Assembly (NCBI GenBank): GCA_946482295.1
Contig: CAMLRB010000012.1
Span: 1-28,737 of the forward strand
Reading direction: 5' to 3'
Source: an uncultured Bacteriovorax sp.
GTDB taxonomy: Bacteria > Bdellovibrionota > Bacteriovoracia > Bacteriovoracales > Bacteriovoracaceae
DNA length: 28,737 nucleotides
A program made the translations under genes and the position numbers. How positions within the stretch are numbered: the stretch's first letter is position 1; each line of letters begins with the position of its first letter. Below the pieces are notes generated by a model that was not told the DNA's origin, ran no database searches, and was given only the letters and a program-made list of their open reading frames with translations. This document shows positions 15,151 through 22,931 of this stretch, piece by piece.

Positions 15151-15588
15151 ATGGATACAAATATTAAAGCCGTTCGAAAAATACATTTCTGTTATGGACA
15201 TCGAGTTGTAGGACATGAAAACAAATGTGCGAGTCTTCATGGCCACAACGGAGTTTTGTGGATTTATGCCTCTCCTAAAAAATCACTGGATGAAATAGGA
15301 AGGGTCGTCGATTTTTCAGTGATCAAAGAAATCATTGGCGGATGGGTTGATGAACATTGGGATCATACAATGATCATCAAAGACACTGATTCGGAAACCA
15401 TCAATCTTTTAAAGCAAGCGCCAGGGACAAAACCCATTTTCTTACTGCCAGAAAATCCTACTGCAGAAAACATGGCGGCTTATTTGTTAAAAGTAATTTG
15501 CCCTAAGCTTTTAAAAGACGCTGACATCGTTATTGATAAAATTACTTTTTGGGAAACAGAGAACTGTTTTGTGGAAGTGAGTTTATAA
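15151..15588 (+). CDS. queD: 6-carboxytetrahydropterin synthase/6-pyruvoyltetrahydropterin synthase family protein
   Basis: A 145-residue PTPS/QueD-fold enzyme acting on 7,8-dihydroneopterin triphosphate, usually the second step toward queuosine. The zinc ligands are H17 (YGHRV), H30 and H32 (LHGHN), and the catalytic cysteine is C26. WDHTMII and NPTAENMA are the other family motifs. The fold assignment is firm; the exact product (carboxytetrahydropterin or pyruvoyl-tetrahydropterin) is not certain. No queC, queE or folE is adjacent. It is divergent from nrdJ and may share the FNR-type site. A purine-rich AAGATAAG before the ATG is at best a weak ribosome-binding site. Confidence 0.88.
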   Translation: MDTNIKAVRKIHFCYGHRVVGHENKCASLHGHNGVLWIYASPKKSLDEIGRVVDFSVIKEIIGGWVDEHWDHTMIIKDTDSETINLLKQAPGTKPIFLLPENPTAENMAAYLLKVICPKLLKDADIVIDKITFWETENCFVEVSL

Positions 15589-15656
15589 GGCCTTGCCGTA
15601 AGATTGAATGTTTCTATTTATAGTTGCCTGATTTTCTTCAAGACAAATATGCATTC

Positions 15657-15685
15657 TTGGCAATCATGATGATTTACTTTATCGT
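15657..15685 (+). promoter_or_regulatory. Candidate promoter of the plus-strand oxygenase operon
   Basis: TTGGCA (15657-15662, five of six to the -35 consensus) and TATCGT (15680-15685, four of six to the -10) are 17 bp apart. The expected transcription start falls at about 15692, the A of the ATG. No Shine-Dalgarno is visible, so a leaderless transcript is possible. Confidence 0.4.
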
Positions 15686-15691
15686 TAATGG

Positions 15692-16768
15692 ATGCAGGAC
15701 AAGGAATATCACATTCCCAATCAAAACACTCAACCAATACAGAGTTTTTCAGTTTTCAACAACTGGTCTGTGGTTGCAGAAGGGTGGTATTTTGTCTGCA
15801 AGTCTTCTGACCTTAAAAAAGTTAAAATAAAAAGTTTCAACATCTGCGGACAGGAGATCATTCTTTATCGCGGAGAAGATTCCAAAGTCAAAGCACTCGA
15901 TGCTTATTGCCCGCATATGGGAACACATTTTGGGGTCGGTAAGGTTGTTGGTAACAACATTCAATGCTTTTTTCATCATTGGAAATTTTCAGGAAGTGGG
16001 GACTGTGTGGACATTCCTTGTGAGACTAAATCCAAAGATATTGTCCAGAAGAAGGCCAAAGTCCAATCCTATGCAGTTACCGAAGCCTTTGGTGCCATCT
16101 GGATTTATCCTCATCATTCTCCAGAGTATAAACTATCCCGTTTTGCTGAGTTCGAATCGGATGATGTTATTTACGAATTCGGAGAACCATATGTCCGCAA
16201 TTGTCATCATCATGTCACAATGATCAATGGGATTGATCCTCAACACTTAAAAACCGTTCATAGAATTGACATAGAGATGAATGTGCAAATTGCAGAAGAA
16301 GGACAGATGATAGATATCATTTTGACGGGAAAAATTGGAGATAAGAATTCGCGAGAGAGATTCTTCAGAAAAATGTTAGGGGAATCATATTCATATGCAA
16401 TGAGATATGACTCTGCCAATAATGGTTTTCTTACTTTATTGAGAAACGTAAATCTTTTTGGTAAAGGGCCAAAACTACCTAGTCTGCATATGATCTTTGC
16501 TTATCGCCCGCTGGAAGTTGGTAAAACTCTAGTTCAACCCATTTATTTGAATAAAAAAAGAAAAGGCTTCAGAGGAAAATTAATTAATAAAGTTCTACTC
16601 TTTATGACAAAGAGAGCGTTCTATTCCCTTCAGGGGGAAGACGGAAAAGTTTACGAAAACATGCGTTTCTTTCCCGGGAATTTACTGGAGATTGATAAAC
16701 CGATTGGTACTTTTATCCAATATGTTAACAAACTTAAACCAAGCATCTGGAGCAGCTCATGGAAGTAG
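15692..16768 (+). CDS. Rieske-type non-heme iron oxygenase, copy 1
   Basis: A 358-residue terminal oxygenase of the Rieske family. The [2Fe-2S] ligands are C73/H75 (YCPHMG) and C92/H95 (CFFHHW). The mononuclear iron site is N179-D182-H185-H190 (INGIDPQHLKTVH), followed by a C-terminal catalytic domain. Such enzymes hydroxylate, desaturate or demethylate using electrons from a ferredoxin. The layout of the iron site and single-chain size resemble the KshA/Neverland-type group acting on sterol-like or lipophilic substrates more than the two-subunit aromatic dioxygenases; this is by overall look. It heads a four-gene operon, overlapping the next gene by 10 bp. It resembles the copy at 24811 more than that at 21909. 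Confidence 0.9.
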   Translation: MQDKEYHIPNQNTQPIQSFSVFNNWSVVAEGWYFVCKSSDLKKVKIKSFNICGQEIILYRGEDSKVKALDAYCPHMGTHFGVGKVVGNNIQCFFHHWKFSGSGDCVDIPCETKSKDIVQKKAKVQSYAVTEAFGAIWIYPHHSPEYKLSRFAEFESDDVIYEFGEPYVRNCHHHVTMINGIDPQHLKTVHRIDIEMNVQIAEEGQMIDIILTGKIGDKNSRERFFRKMLGESYSYAMRYDSANNGFLTLLRNVNLFGKGPKLPSLHMIFAYRPLEVGKTLVQPIYLNKKRKGFRGKLINKVLLFMTKRAFYSLQGEDGKVYENMRFFPGNLLEIDKPIGTFIQYVNKLKPSIWSSSWK

Positions 16769-17526
16769 CTGGCGAAGTTCTAGTTTCTCAGATAAAAAAA
16801 CGAAATACATTATTTGCGAAAGTGGTTCGACCAAAAGAAATTTCTACTGGTGAGTTAATTAGAATGCATCATTTGTTTTTGCATTATTATGATGATCATC
16901 CTTTTGAAACCTTCAAACGAGATCTGCTAGAGAAAGACGACGTTATTCTTTTAAGAGATTCAAAAACTCAAGAGTTACAAGGATTTTCTACGATTTTGAA
17001 AGTACAAATTAACAAAGACGGTACAATCTATCACGGGATTTACAGTGGAGACACTGTTGTAGCTTCTGAATATTGGGGATCGCCAGCTTTGGGAATTATG
17101 TTCCTAAAGTACCTCTGGTGGCACAAGATGAAGCATCCTTTTAGGCCGCTATATTGGTTTCTAATTTCAAAAGGCTACAAAACATATTTGTTGATGTCGA
17201 ATAACTTCAAGGTTCACTATCCACGATTTGAAATGCAGACAGATGTACACCATCAATCATTAATGGACGCCTTTTATTCAAAAAAATTTAAAAACACATA
17301 TTACCCTGAAAATAATCTCATTGTTCCTAAAGGCGAGTCTTGTCACTTGAAAATGGAAGTTGCTGATATCGATTACAAATTGTTAAAAATTCCTCGAATC
17401 AAATTTTTCCAGGATAAAAATCCAGATTGGCAAAAGGGGACGGAATTATGCTGTATAGCTGAGATGTCGCTGTTTATGCCGATGAAATATGCGCTGAAAA
17501 AGGCCCTTAAAGGATTATTAAAATGA
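16759..17526 (+). CDS. Conserved hypothetical protein, possible GNAT-like acyltransferase
   Basis: A 255-residue soluble protein I cannot place firmly. The segment from residue 25 to 135 reads like a GNAT N-acyltransferase: an early helix (GELIRMHHLFLHYYDDH), a strand pair (VILLRDSKTQELQGFSTIL), then GIYSGDTVVASEYWGSPALG leading into an amphipathic helix. PLYWFLISKGYKTYLLM follows. A clear pyrophosphate loop (Q/RxxGxG/A) is not obvious. The ATG at 16759 follows GGAG and overlaps the Rieske gene by 10 bp; its own stop overlaps the SDR start as ATGA. Tight coupling suggests it acts in the same pathway, perhaps acylating the Rieske/SDR product. Confidence 0.6.
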   Translation: MEVAGEVLVSQIKKRNTLFAKVVRPKEISTGELIRMHHLFLHYYDDHPFETFKRDLLEKDDVILLRDSKTQELQGFSTILKVQINKDGTIYHGIYSGDTVVASEYWGSPALGIMFLKYLWWHKMKHPFRPLYWFLISKGYKTYLLMSNNFKVHYPRFEMQTDVHHQSLMDAFYSKKFKNTYYPENNLIVPKGESCHLKMEVADIDYKLLKIPRIKFFQDKNPDWQKGTELCCIAEMSLFMPMKYALKKALKGLLK

Positions 17527-18368
17527 AAAGAACTATTGTTATTACGGGTGCAACTTCCGGATTTGGGCATGCACTTGTTAAAGAATTTCTGCACATGGGT
17601 GACAATGTCATTGCGACAGGAAGAAATCTTTCAAATAGAAAAGAAATCTTTGCTGAGGAAAGAGGGCAATTTAAAGATGCACTCATGGAAAAAGATCTGG
17701 ATGTCACGATTGAAAGCGAATGCTTAAAATTCGTGCAGGATCTAAATATGAACAAAACGAAAGTTGATATCTTAATCAATAACGCCGGATACGGACTTTT
17801 TGGCGCCCTAGAATCCTGCTCTTTGGAACAAATCAGACATCAGTTTGAAGTAAACTTTTTTGGACTGGTCCGTGTTACTCAGCTGCTTCTTCCCTCGCTT
17901 ATCCAATCAAAAGGTAAAATTTTTAATTTTTCTTCTGTTTTCGGATTTTCGGGATTTCCTCTGACAAGTGTTTATTGTGCCAGCAAGTTTGCAGTCGAAG
18001 GTTTTTCGGAGTCACTTGATTATGAACTTCGTCCACATGGAGTTCAGGTTTGTTTAATTGAACCGGGTGGTTATCGAACAAAGTTTGGAACAAGTTCCGT
18101 TTGGGGACAAACACCAGTTTCACTTTATGAAGTTCAGACTAAAAATTATCATGAACTTCGACATAAGATGATGACTAGAAAAAATTATCAAGACCCTCAG
18201 GATTTAGCTAGAGGCGTAGCTACTCTCTCCAGACGTTCAAGCCTTCCGCTAAGAATGCCGTTTGGAAAAGATGCAGTTTTGACTGCGACCATGAGAAAAA
18301 TTATGCCGGAGACAATTCTTCATCGAATGACTCATAAGATGTTCAATAAATTATTTTTGAGAACCTAA
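17523..18368 (+). CDS. Short-chain dehydrogenase/reductase (SDR family)
   Basis: A classical SDR of 281 residues that oxidises or reduces an alcohol/ketone with NAD(P)(H). The cofactor loop is TGATSGFG at residues 8-15. NNAG is at 86-89, the catalytic serine is in NFSSVFG (about 137-138), and the Y-x3-K pair is Y151/K155 (YCASK). EPGGYRTKF follows the active site as usual. R34 after the second strand (ATGRN) suggests NADP(H) preference. It overlaps the preceding gene by ATGA with AGGA upstream, and the diiron gene starts 1 bp after its stop. It may interconvert an alcohol made by one of the oxygenases. Confidence 0.92.
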   Translation: MKRTIVITGATSGFGHALVKEFLHMGDNVIATGRNLSNRKEIFAEERGQFKDALMEKDLDVTIESECLKFVQDLNMNKTKVDILINNAGYGLFGALESCSLEQIRHQFEVNFFGLVRVTQLLLPSLIQSKGKIFNFSSVFGFSGFPLTSVYCASKFAVEGFSESLDYELRPHGVQVCLIEPGGYRTKFGTSSVWGQTPVSLYEVQTKNYHELRHKMMTRKNYQDPQDLARGVATLSRRSSLPLRMPFGKDAVLTATMRKIMPETILHRMTHKMFNKLFLRT

Positions 18369-18369
18369 A

Positions 18370-19278
18370 TTGCAAATACCTAAAGAGAAACTTTTTTTAA
18401 ATTCCGCTGAATCAAGCAAGATTGGTCGACTTGCAAAAGTTTCTTTTGCAGCAAACGGTGTAAGGGACATCTCAGGATTAGTTTCCAGCACTCATCACTG
18501 GAAGGAAACTTTTTATGGATTGGAAAAATCATCGCTCTGGAAAAAGATTTCACTCCAAGATCAAAACAGCATTTTAAAGAATATGTCTGATCATCTCTTG
18601 CGCGAAGCTTATTATATCGAAAATGCGGGCATGTTATATGCCGCTAAAATGAATGTCATGGCCGAAACTCAGGAAGAGAGAACTTTTTATTCGATCATGG
18701 GATATGAGGAAGCCCGACATTTACAAAGTCTTCAACCTTATTTTTCAGCTGAGATACTTTCAGGACCAATTCCAGGATTTTCTGCACATATTGGAAAAAT
18801 AATTACGGAGGGTGATCGTCCTTCAAATCTTTTTCTGATTCAAATTTTGTTGGAAGGGTGGGGACTGACTTATTATCAGTCACTGGCCGATACGACTACT
18901 GATAATGGAATTCAGGATGCGTTCCAGAAGATTATTAAAGATGAGACCCGTCACCATTCGGCCGGGATGATATTACTGGAGCAGAAGCAAACGATTAATA
19001 ATAGTTTTCTCTTAGATGCCTTTCATGAGCTGCTCGAAATGGTTCGTATTGGACCTTACACCTTGGTTCAGGAAATCAAAAAGAAATACGATTTTTCTGA
19101 AAAAGAATTAAAAACGCTTTTACAGGATATAAATGCAGTTGCAGATACTAACAGAAAACTTGCACGACTACGTGACTTAACTGATAAAGCTCTGGGTGAT
19201 GATTTGATGAGAAAATTCGAGAAAAACAAAGTATGGGACTCTTACTCCCTGGAAGAGATGCTTAGGCCCCATTTATAA
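18370..19278 (+). CDS. Ferritin-like diiron protein (possible diiron oxygenase)
   Basis: A 302-residue four-helix-bundle-type protein with a full carboxylate-bridged diiron ligand set: E84 (YIEN), E114-x2-H117 (EEARH), E162 (LEGWG) and E192-x2-H195 (DETRHH). This E/ExxH/E/ExxH order is that of ferritin-like oxidases and oxygenases. The longer length and C-terminal helical extension are unlike storage ferritin, so a substrate oxidase is more likely. It starts at a TTG 1 bp after the SDR stop with a weak GAGA element upstream; no nearby ATG fits. Its 3' end overlaps the converging GH3-type gene by 37 bp. It is the last gene of the plus-strand operon. Confidence 0.8.
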   Translation: MQIPKEKLFLNSAESSKIGRLAKVSFAANGVRDISGLVSSTHHWKETFYGLEKSSLWKKISLQDQNSILKNMSDHLLREAYYIENAGMLYAAKMNVMAETQEERTFYSIMGYEEARHLQSLQPYFSAEILSGPIPGFSAHIGKIITEGDRPSNLFLIQILLEGWGLTYYQSLADTTTDNGIQDAFQKIIKDETRHHSAGMILLEQKQTINNSFLLDAFHELLEMVRIGPYTLVQEIKKKYDFSEKELKTLLQDINAVADTNRKLARLRDLTDKALGDDLMRKFEKNKVWDSYSLEEMLRPHL

Positions 19279-20576
19279 AGTTCATCAGCTACTTCTTTTC
19301 TTTTGATAATGACTGCATCTTTTTGATCCCCGAAATTCACATTGAGAGCAGCATAACACTGTTGTATTTTATTTCTTAAGCCTTTTACCAATACAGTCTT
19401 TGCAGGTAGCAGCTGATTCAGTTCTCTGGCCAGTTTGTAATGGTGAATATCCTGAAGGATGTCTTCTGCTTCTCTTTTATTTTTCAGTGAACTCTCATCG
19501 ACTAAAAAAACATAGTGACGTGGTTCTTCGACAGGCAGAACCACAAAATCACCGTAGTAAGAAGCACATAATTTCGTTAGCACTGGACCTGAAAGCTTTT
19601 CACCGACCATATCTGACTGATCACCCTTTCGCCCAGTAAACTCAAGCATAGGAGTTTTGCGGTAAAATCCCGTGCACTGAACCAGATCACCCATGGGATA
19701 AAAATTTTCATTGTTAGGAAACCATGGCGCAATTTCGTAAACCATTCCAGGCTCGAGCTCATCTAGATTTTTTGCACTACCATCTTGGCAGGAAAAACGA
19801 TATCCAATTTGATTAACGAGCGGAAGATAACTTCCGCTCATGATCCATGGAATAGTCATCGGTCCTTCTGTGGCCAGCAATCCTTTTCCCTGAAACCATA
19901 CATGCGGAAATATGTCTTTTAACATTTCAAAGGAGCGATGCGATTCACCGGAAGACCAAGCGCTTATAATTTTAAGTTTTGGCCAGTGGTCATTGAAATT
20001 TCCTCTGAAACCGAGACGAGTTTGATTCTGAATAATATAATCAAGAAGACTAAGAAAATAAGTAGGGCTCCAGATGGAAATGATCTCAAGATCCTTTCGG
20101 CTTAAAAGTTCTCGAGCAAGCTGGAAAAAAAATTCTTCTCCATTCTGCACCCTTTGCAGTGATGGATCGACAGCAAGAAATCTTCTAAGGATAGGACGAA
20201 TAAGAGGAGAAACATAAGCGCTGTCATCTTCCAGTCCTCCATGCTCTCCTAGGCGAGGAGATATGCTCATATAGAGAACACCCGTTTCTAATTTAACAGG
20301 AGCATGCCGGAGAATATCATTGGTCCACAGTATGAACATTGTAGAGAAAGATTTTTTTAATTCGCTGGTATAAGGAATGCTTTTTTTGGGTCCGCTGCTG
20401 CCTGATGTGAATTCATAACTCAAAGGAGCTTGCTGCCAAATTTTTAAAGTTTGCCATCGATAATAAAGCTGTTTTTGAGCTTTCATAGGATCATTAAGTG
20501 CTAACTCGAATTTACGCGTTTGATAGTTAGCGAAGGTTTTAAAGGCCGATGTTCCAAGTTTGAACATCAAACTCAC
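19242..20576 (-). CDS. GH3-type acyl-adenylating enzyme (ANL superfamily)
   Basis: A 444-residue enzyme of the adenylate-forming type. The ATP loop is TSGSSGPKKSIP near residues 57-68. Later motifs are LLATEGPM, FYPMGDLVQ and LEFTGRKGDQSDMVGEKL, the A5/A7-like elements of GH3 acyl-amido synthetases. Plant GH3 proteins conjugate acids such as auxin to amino acids; bacterial members are mostly uncharacterised. I set the start at GTG 20576, which overlaps the upstream stop as GTGA and has GGAGA at good spacing, rather than the TTG at 20597. No carrier protein is visible, consistent with direct amide formation by a GH3 enzyme. It probably activates an acid made by the cluster. Confidence 0.82.
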   Translation of the reverse strand: MSLMFKLGTSAFKTFANYQTRKFELALNDPMKAQKQLYYRWQTLKIWQQAPLSYEFTSGSSGPKKSIPYTSELKKSFSTMFILWTNDILRHAPVKLETGVLYMSISPRLGEHGGLEDDSAYVSPLIRPILRRFLAVDPSLQRVQNGEEFFFQLARELLSRKDLEIISIWSPTYFLSLLDYIIQNQTRLGFRGNFNDHWPKLKIISAWSSGESHRSFEMLKDIFPHVWFQGKGLLATEGPMTIPWIMSGSYLPLVNQIGYRFSCQDGSAKNLDELEPGMVYEIAPWFPNNENFYPMGDLVQCTGFYRKTPMLEFTGRKGDQSDMVGEKLSGPVLTKLCASYYGDFVVLPVEEPRHYVFLVDESSLKNKREAEDILQDIHHYKLARELNQLLPAKTVLVKGLRNKIQQCYAALNVNFGDQKDAVIIKRKEVADELYKWGLSISSRE

Positions 20577-21178
20577 AGGTATTCTCCACGCCACCAAATT
20601 CTGCTTTTCGGTTTTACCTTTGTTCCTGCCGTAATAATTGCACCAGGACCAAATTGAGAATCAGCGCCGATAAATGCTTTATCTCCAATACGAACCTTTT
20701 TGATAATGAGGTGAGGCTTACCGTCAATATCTGCAACCATATGTGAACTCATTGCCGTCAGGTGGCCAAGCACAACACCATTACCGATTTCAACTAAACC
20801 GCGATCCAGAATTTCTACTCGCGGAGTCCAGAAAACCTTTTTTCCAATTTTTGATCCCCAGGCCCTTAGCCAGATCGAAAAAAGGCCAGGCACGATGTGC
20901 AGAATATTTTCCAGTGGAGGAATGACGATAAACAGATATTGCAGCTGATGATTTCCCCACCAGGCAGAATATTTTTTTTCTGATAGATCAATGGAGGTTT
21001 CACTCAACGGAAAAAAAGCATTATGTATTTGCAAAAGAATTAGAGGTATTAAATAGAGCCAGGCAAGTGCCGCCAGAAAATATAGAGGATGGCACGCAAC
21101 GCTTAGATAAAGAGTAACGAGCAGTCCAGAAAAATGAAGCAGAGGAAAAAGGGTAATTAATCTTCCTAACAAAGTCAT
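20573..21178 (-). CDS. Membrane-associated hexapeptide-repeat (left-handed beta-helix) acyltransferase-like protein
   Basis: A 201-residue protein. The N-terminal part has two hydrophobic segments (about residues 1-25 and 30-55). The second half has hexapeptide-type turns: VEIGNGVVLGHLTAMSSH, IKKVRIGDKAFIGADSQFGPGAIITAGTKVKPKSR, as in LbH acyl- and acetyltransferases and the C-terminal domains of some NRPS-like proteins. I choose ATG 21178, which overlaps the upstream stop as ATGA and has GGAG at eight bases, over the ATG at 21202. The gene sits between a lipid-type hydroxylase and the GH3-type enzyme. It may O-acylate the hydroxylated product at the membrane. No CoA-binding or catalytic residue can be fixed with confidence. 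Confidence 0.7.
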   Translation of the reverse strand: MTLLGRLITLFPLLHFSGLLVTLYLSVACHPLYFLAALAWLYLIPLILLQIHNAFFPLSETSIDLSEKKYSAWWGNHQLQYLFIVIPPLENILHIVPGLFSIWLRAWGSKIGKKVFWTPRVEILDRGLVEIGNGVVLGHLTAMSSHMVADIDGKPHLIIKKVRIGDKAFIGADSQFGPGAIITAGTKVKPKSRIWWRGEYL

Positions 21179-21918
21179 TTGAGTCTCCAGGGGGTGAGCC
21201 ATTGAACCCAGAATGAACCATTAATTGATTCTCCAAACACAGAACATTTCTCTTTGTTTTTATAATAAGTGTTGTGCAGACGATCCCACCAGACAAAATT
21301 TGCGCCAAAATTTGTATCATATATTTCGCTGGAGTGATGCCATTCATGATCATGCGGCATGATCAAAAAGGTCCCTAAAGTTTTTTCAACATTACCTGGA
21401 AATCTCATTCCTGAATGTCTCCAGAGATCAAGTGCGTTCCCAATTGCAATGGCCATTAAAAATCCAGCAGCGTCGTTCAGTAGATAAATGAAAAAAGAAT
21501 GAATCCAAAGATAAATAATAAAAAAAGAGGACAAGAAACTATTGCGTGAACTCACCCAAACATCAAGCTTCTTAGCACTGTGGTGGATTCTATGTAAGGG
21601 CCAAAATATTTTTTTATGAAGTAATCGGTGATTCCAGTAATACATATAATCGATCAGTACAAATTGCAGAAGAAATGACCATGCCCAGGATAAGTGAAAA
21701 ATACCTTTGTAATCTGGAATAATCAGCTCAAAACATTTAAAAAGAAAATAGGTCTGAATCAGTGGGAATAAAAAACCCTGTTGAAGAAGTCCCAGTGTAT
21801 CCAGCAGCCACTCAGAAGCAGCTCTTTGCAAAGCACGTTCTCGGAACCTGAATAGGGTCCACAGACTAATGGACCAGAAAACGCACAAAACTATAAGAAG
21901 TTCGAACGTTATATCCAA
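21175..21918 (-). CDS. Fatty acid hydroxylase/sterol desaturase superfamily membrane protein
   Basis: A diiron integral membrane oxygenase of 247 residues. The three histidine boxes are HRLLH (97-101), HRIHH (109-113) and HDHEWHH (189-195), with RHSG (H168) as an additional ligand candidate. Four or so hydrophobic segments surround them. The superfamily includes C-4 sterol methyl oxidase, C-5 sterol desaturase, carotenoid hydroxylase and alkyl-lipid hydroxylases, so the substrate is probably hydrophobic. The TTG at 21918 has GAGGAT upstream and overlaps the Rieske gene by 10 bp. The stop overlaps the next start as ATGA. Family firm, substrate unknown. Confidence 0.9.
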   Translation of the reverse strand: MDITFELLIVLCVFWSISLWTLFRFRERALQRAASEWLLDTLGLLQQGFLFPLIQTYFLFKCFELIIPDYKGIFHLSWAWSFLLQFVLIDYMYYWNHRLLHKKIFWPLHRIHHSAKKLDVWVSSRNSFLSSFFIIYLWIHSFFIYLLNDAAGFLMAIAIGNALDLWRHSGMRFPGNVEKTLGTFLIMPHDHEWHHSSEIYDTNFGANFVWWDRLHNTYYKNKEKCSVFGESINGSFWVQWLTPWRLK

Positions 21919-22931
21919 AACTTTATCCTCGAAGATTTAATCGGAAGCTCCAATGGATTGCGTCCTTCCTGAATTTCTTTTTGTATTGATTCAATGTAAG
22001 TATGGATGATATCGCAGGGGGAGTAGGCAAATTGCGGACCAAATTTTTCAATTCCTTTCATTTGATCGCGCAGAATAACGATGTCTTGATCGATGATCGC
22101 TTGTCCGTGTTTACGAATAATGGGTCTTGATAGTTTCGTCCAGAATCCATAGTTATAAGTGAGGTCAGTATACACCAAAGTTTTTTTGTCTGTGAGGGGA
22201 ATGGACTGAGATGTGATAATAAAATGTTTACCATTGCCAAACCAATAGTTCACCGTTGTCACATTAGGCATGTAAAATTCATCGGTATGCTGAATTTCCA
22301 CTCCTTTGGGATTGAGAAACCAGCTGAAGAGGCCAAAGTTTTTCTTCTCTCCGATATATGTGACTTTTACATGGCCTGGTTTTCTTTCCACCTCTGCTTC
22401 AATTGCTTCATTTCCAGGATCACGAAAAATTTTAGGATGAACAAAAGTTGTATGCGGAATATCTACGAAATTTTCAGCGCAGTTTGTGACTGTGTTTTCA
22501 AATGTGTTTTGTAGCCTGATGGTCGTGTAACCTTTATCGCCGTAGTGGGGCATACTAAAAGGTTTTGTTTCAAATGCTGGATTGGAGTTTAAGCGGACAT
22601 AAATGTAGTCGTCCTGTTCGATAACTTCATAAGACTTTGCACACTTCTTCTTAGTAACCATCTGAGGACCTTCAGAAGGTATCGCTGTAACATCTCCTGA
22701 GCCCGCATAAACCCAGCCGTGATAGCTACATTGTAATTTTCCGTTTAGAACACGACTTTTAGACAGTTGAACAGTTCTATGCAGACAGCGATCTTCAAGT
22801 GCACATGCCCTTCCATTCTCATCGCGAAAAAGTACGATCCAATGATCGAATAATTCGCATGCCTTGAGTTGATCTCTTTTTAGCTCATTTGATTCTGCAA
22901 GAATGTACCAGAAGTTTTGGGCCGAAATCAT
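21909..22931 (-). CDS. Rieske-type non-heme iron oxygenase, copy 2
   Basis: A 340-residue ring-hydroxylating-type oxygenase. The Rieske ligands are C49/H51 (CLHR) and C68/H71 (CSYHGW), the classic CxH/CxxH pair. The mononuclear iron site is N154-D157-H160-H165 (ENFVDIPHTTFVH). The Rieske domain resembles that of aromatic or phenoxy oxygenases and differs clearly from the other two copies in the locus, which share CPHMG and an INxID iron-site motif; it probably performs a distinct step. It is directly downstream of the ferredoxin gene with an ATGA overlap, so that ferredoxin is its likely electron donor. The 3' end overlaps the hydroxylase gene by 10 bp. Confidence 0.92.
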   Translation of the reverse strand: MISAQNFWYILAESNELKRDQLKACELFDHWIVLFRDENGRACALEDRCLHRTVQLSKSRVLNGKLQCSYHGWVYAGSGDVTAIPSEGPQMVTKKKCAKSYEVIEQDDYIYVRLNSNPAFETKPFSMPHYGDKGYTTIRLQNTFENTVTNCAENFVDIPHTTFVHPKIFRDPGNEAIEAEVERKPGHVKVTYIGEKKNFGLFSWFLNPKGVEIQHTDEFYMPNVTTVNYWFGNGKHFIITSQSIPLTDKKTLVYTDLTYNYGFWTKLSRPIIRKHGQAIIDQDIVILRDQMKGIEKFGPQFAYSPCDIIHTYIESIQKEIQEGRNPLELPIKSSRIKFWI

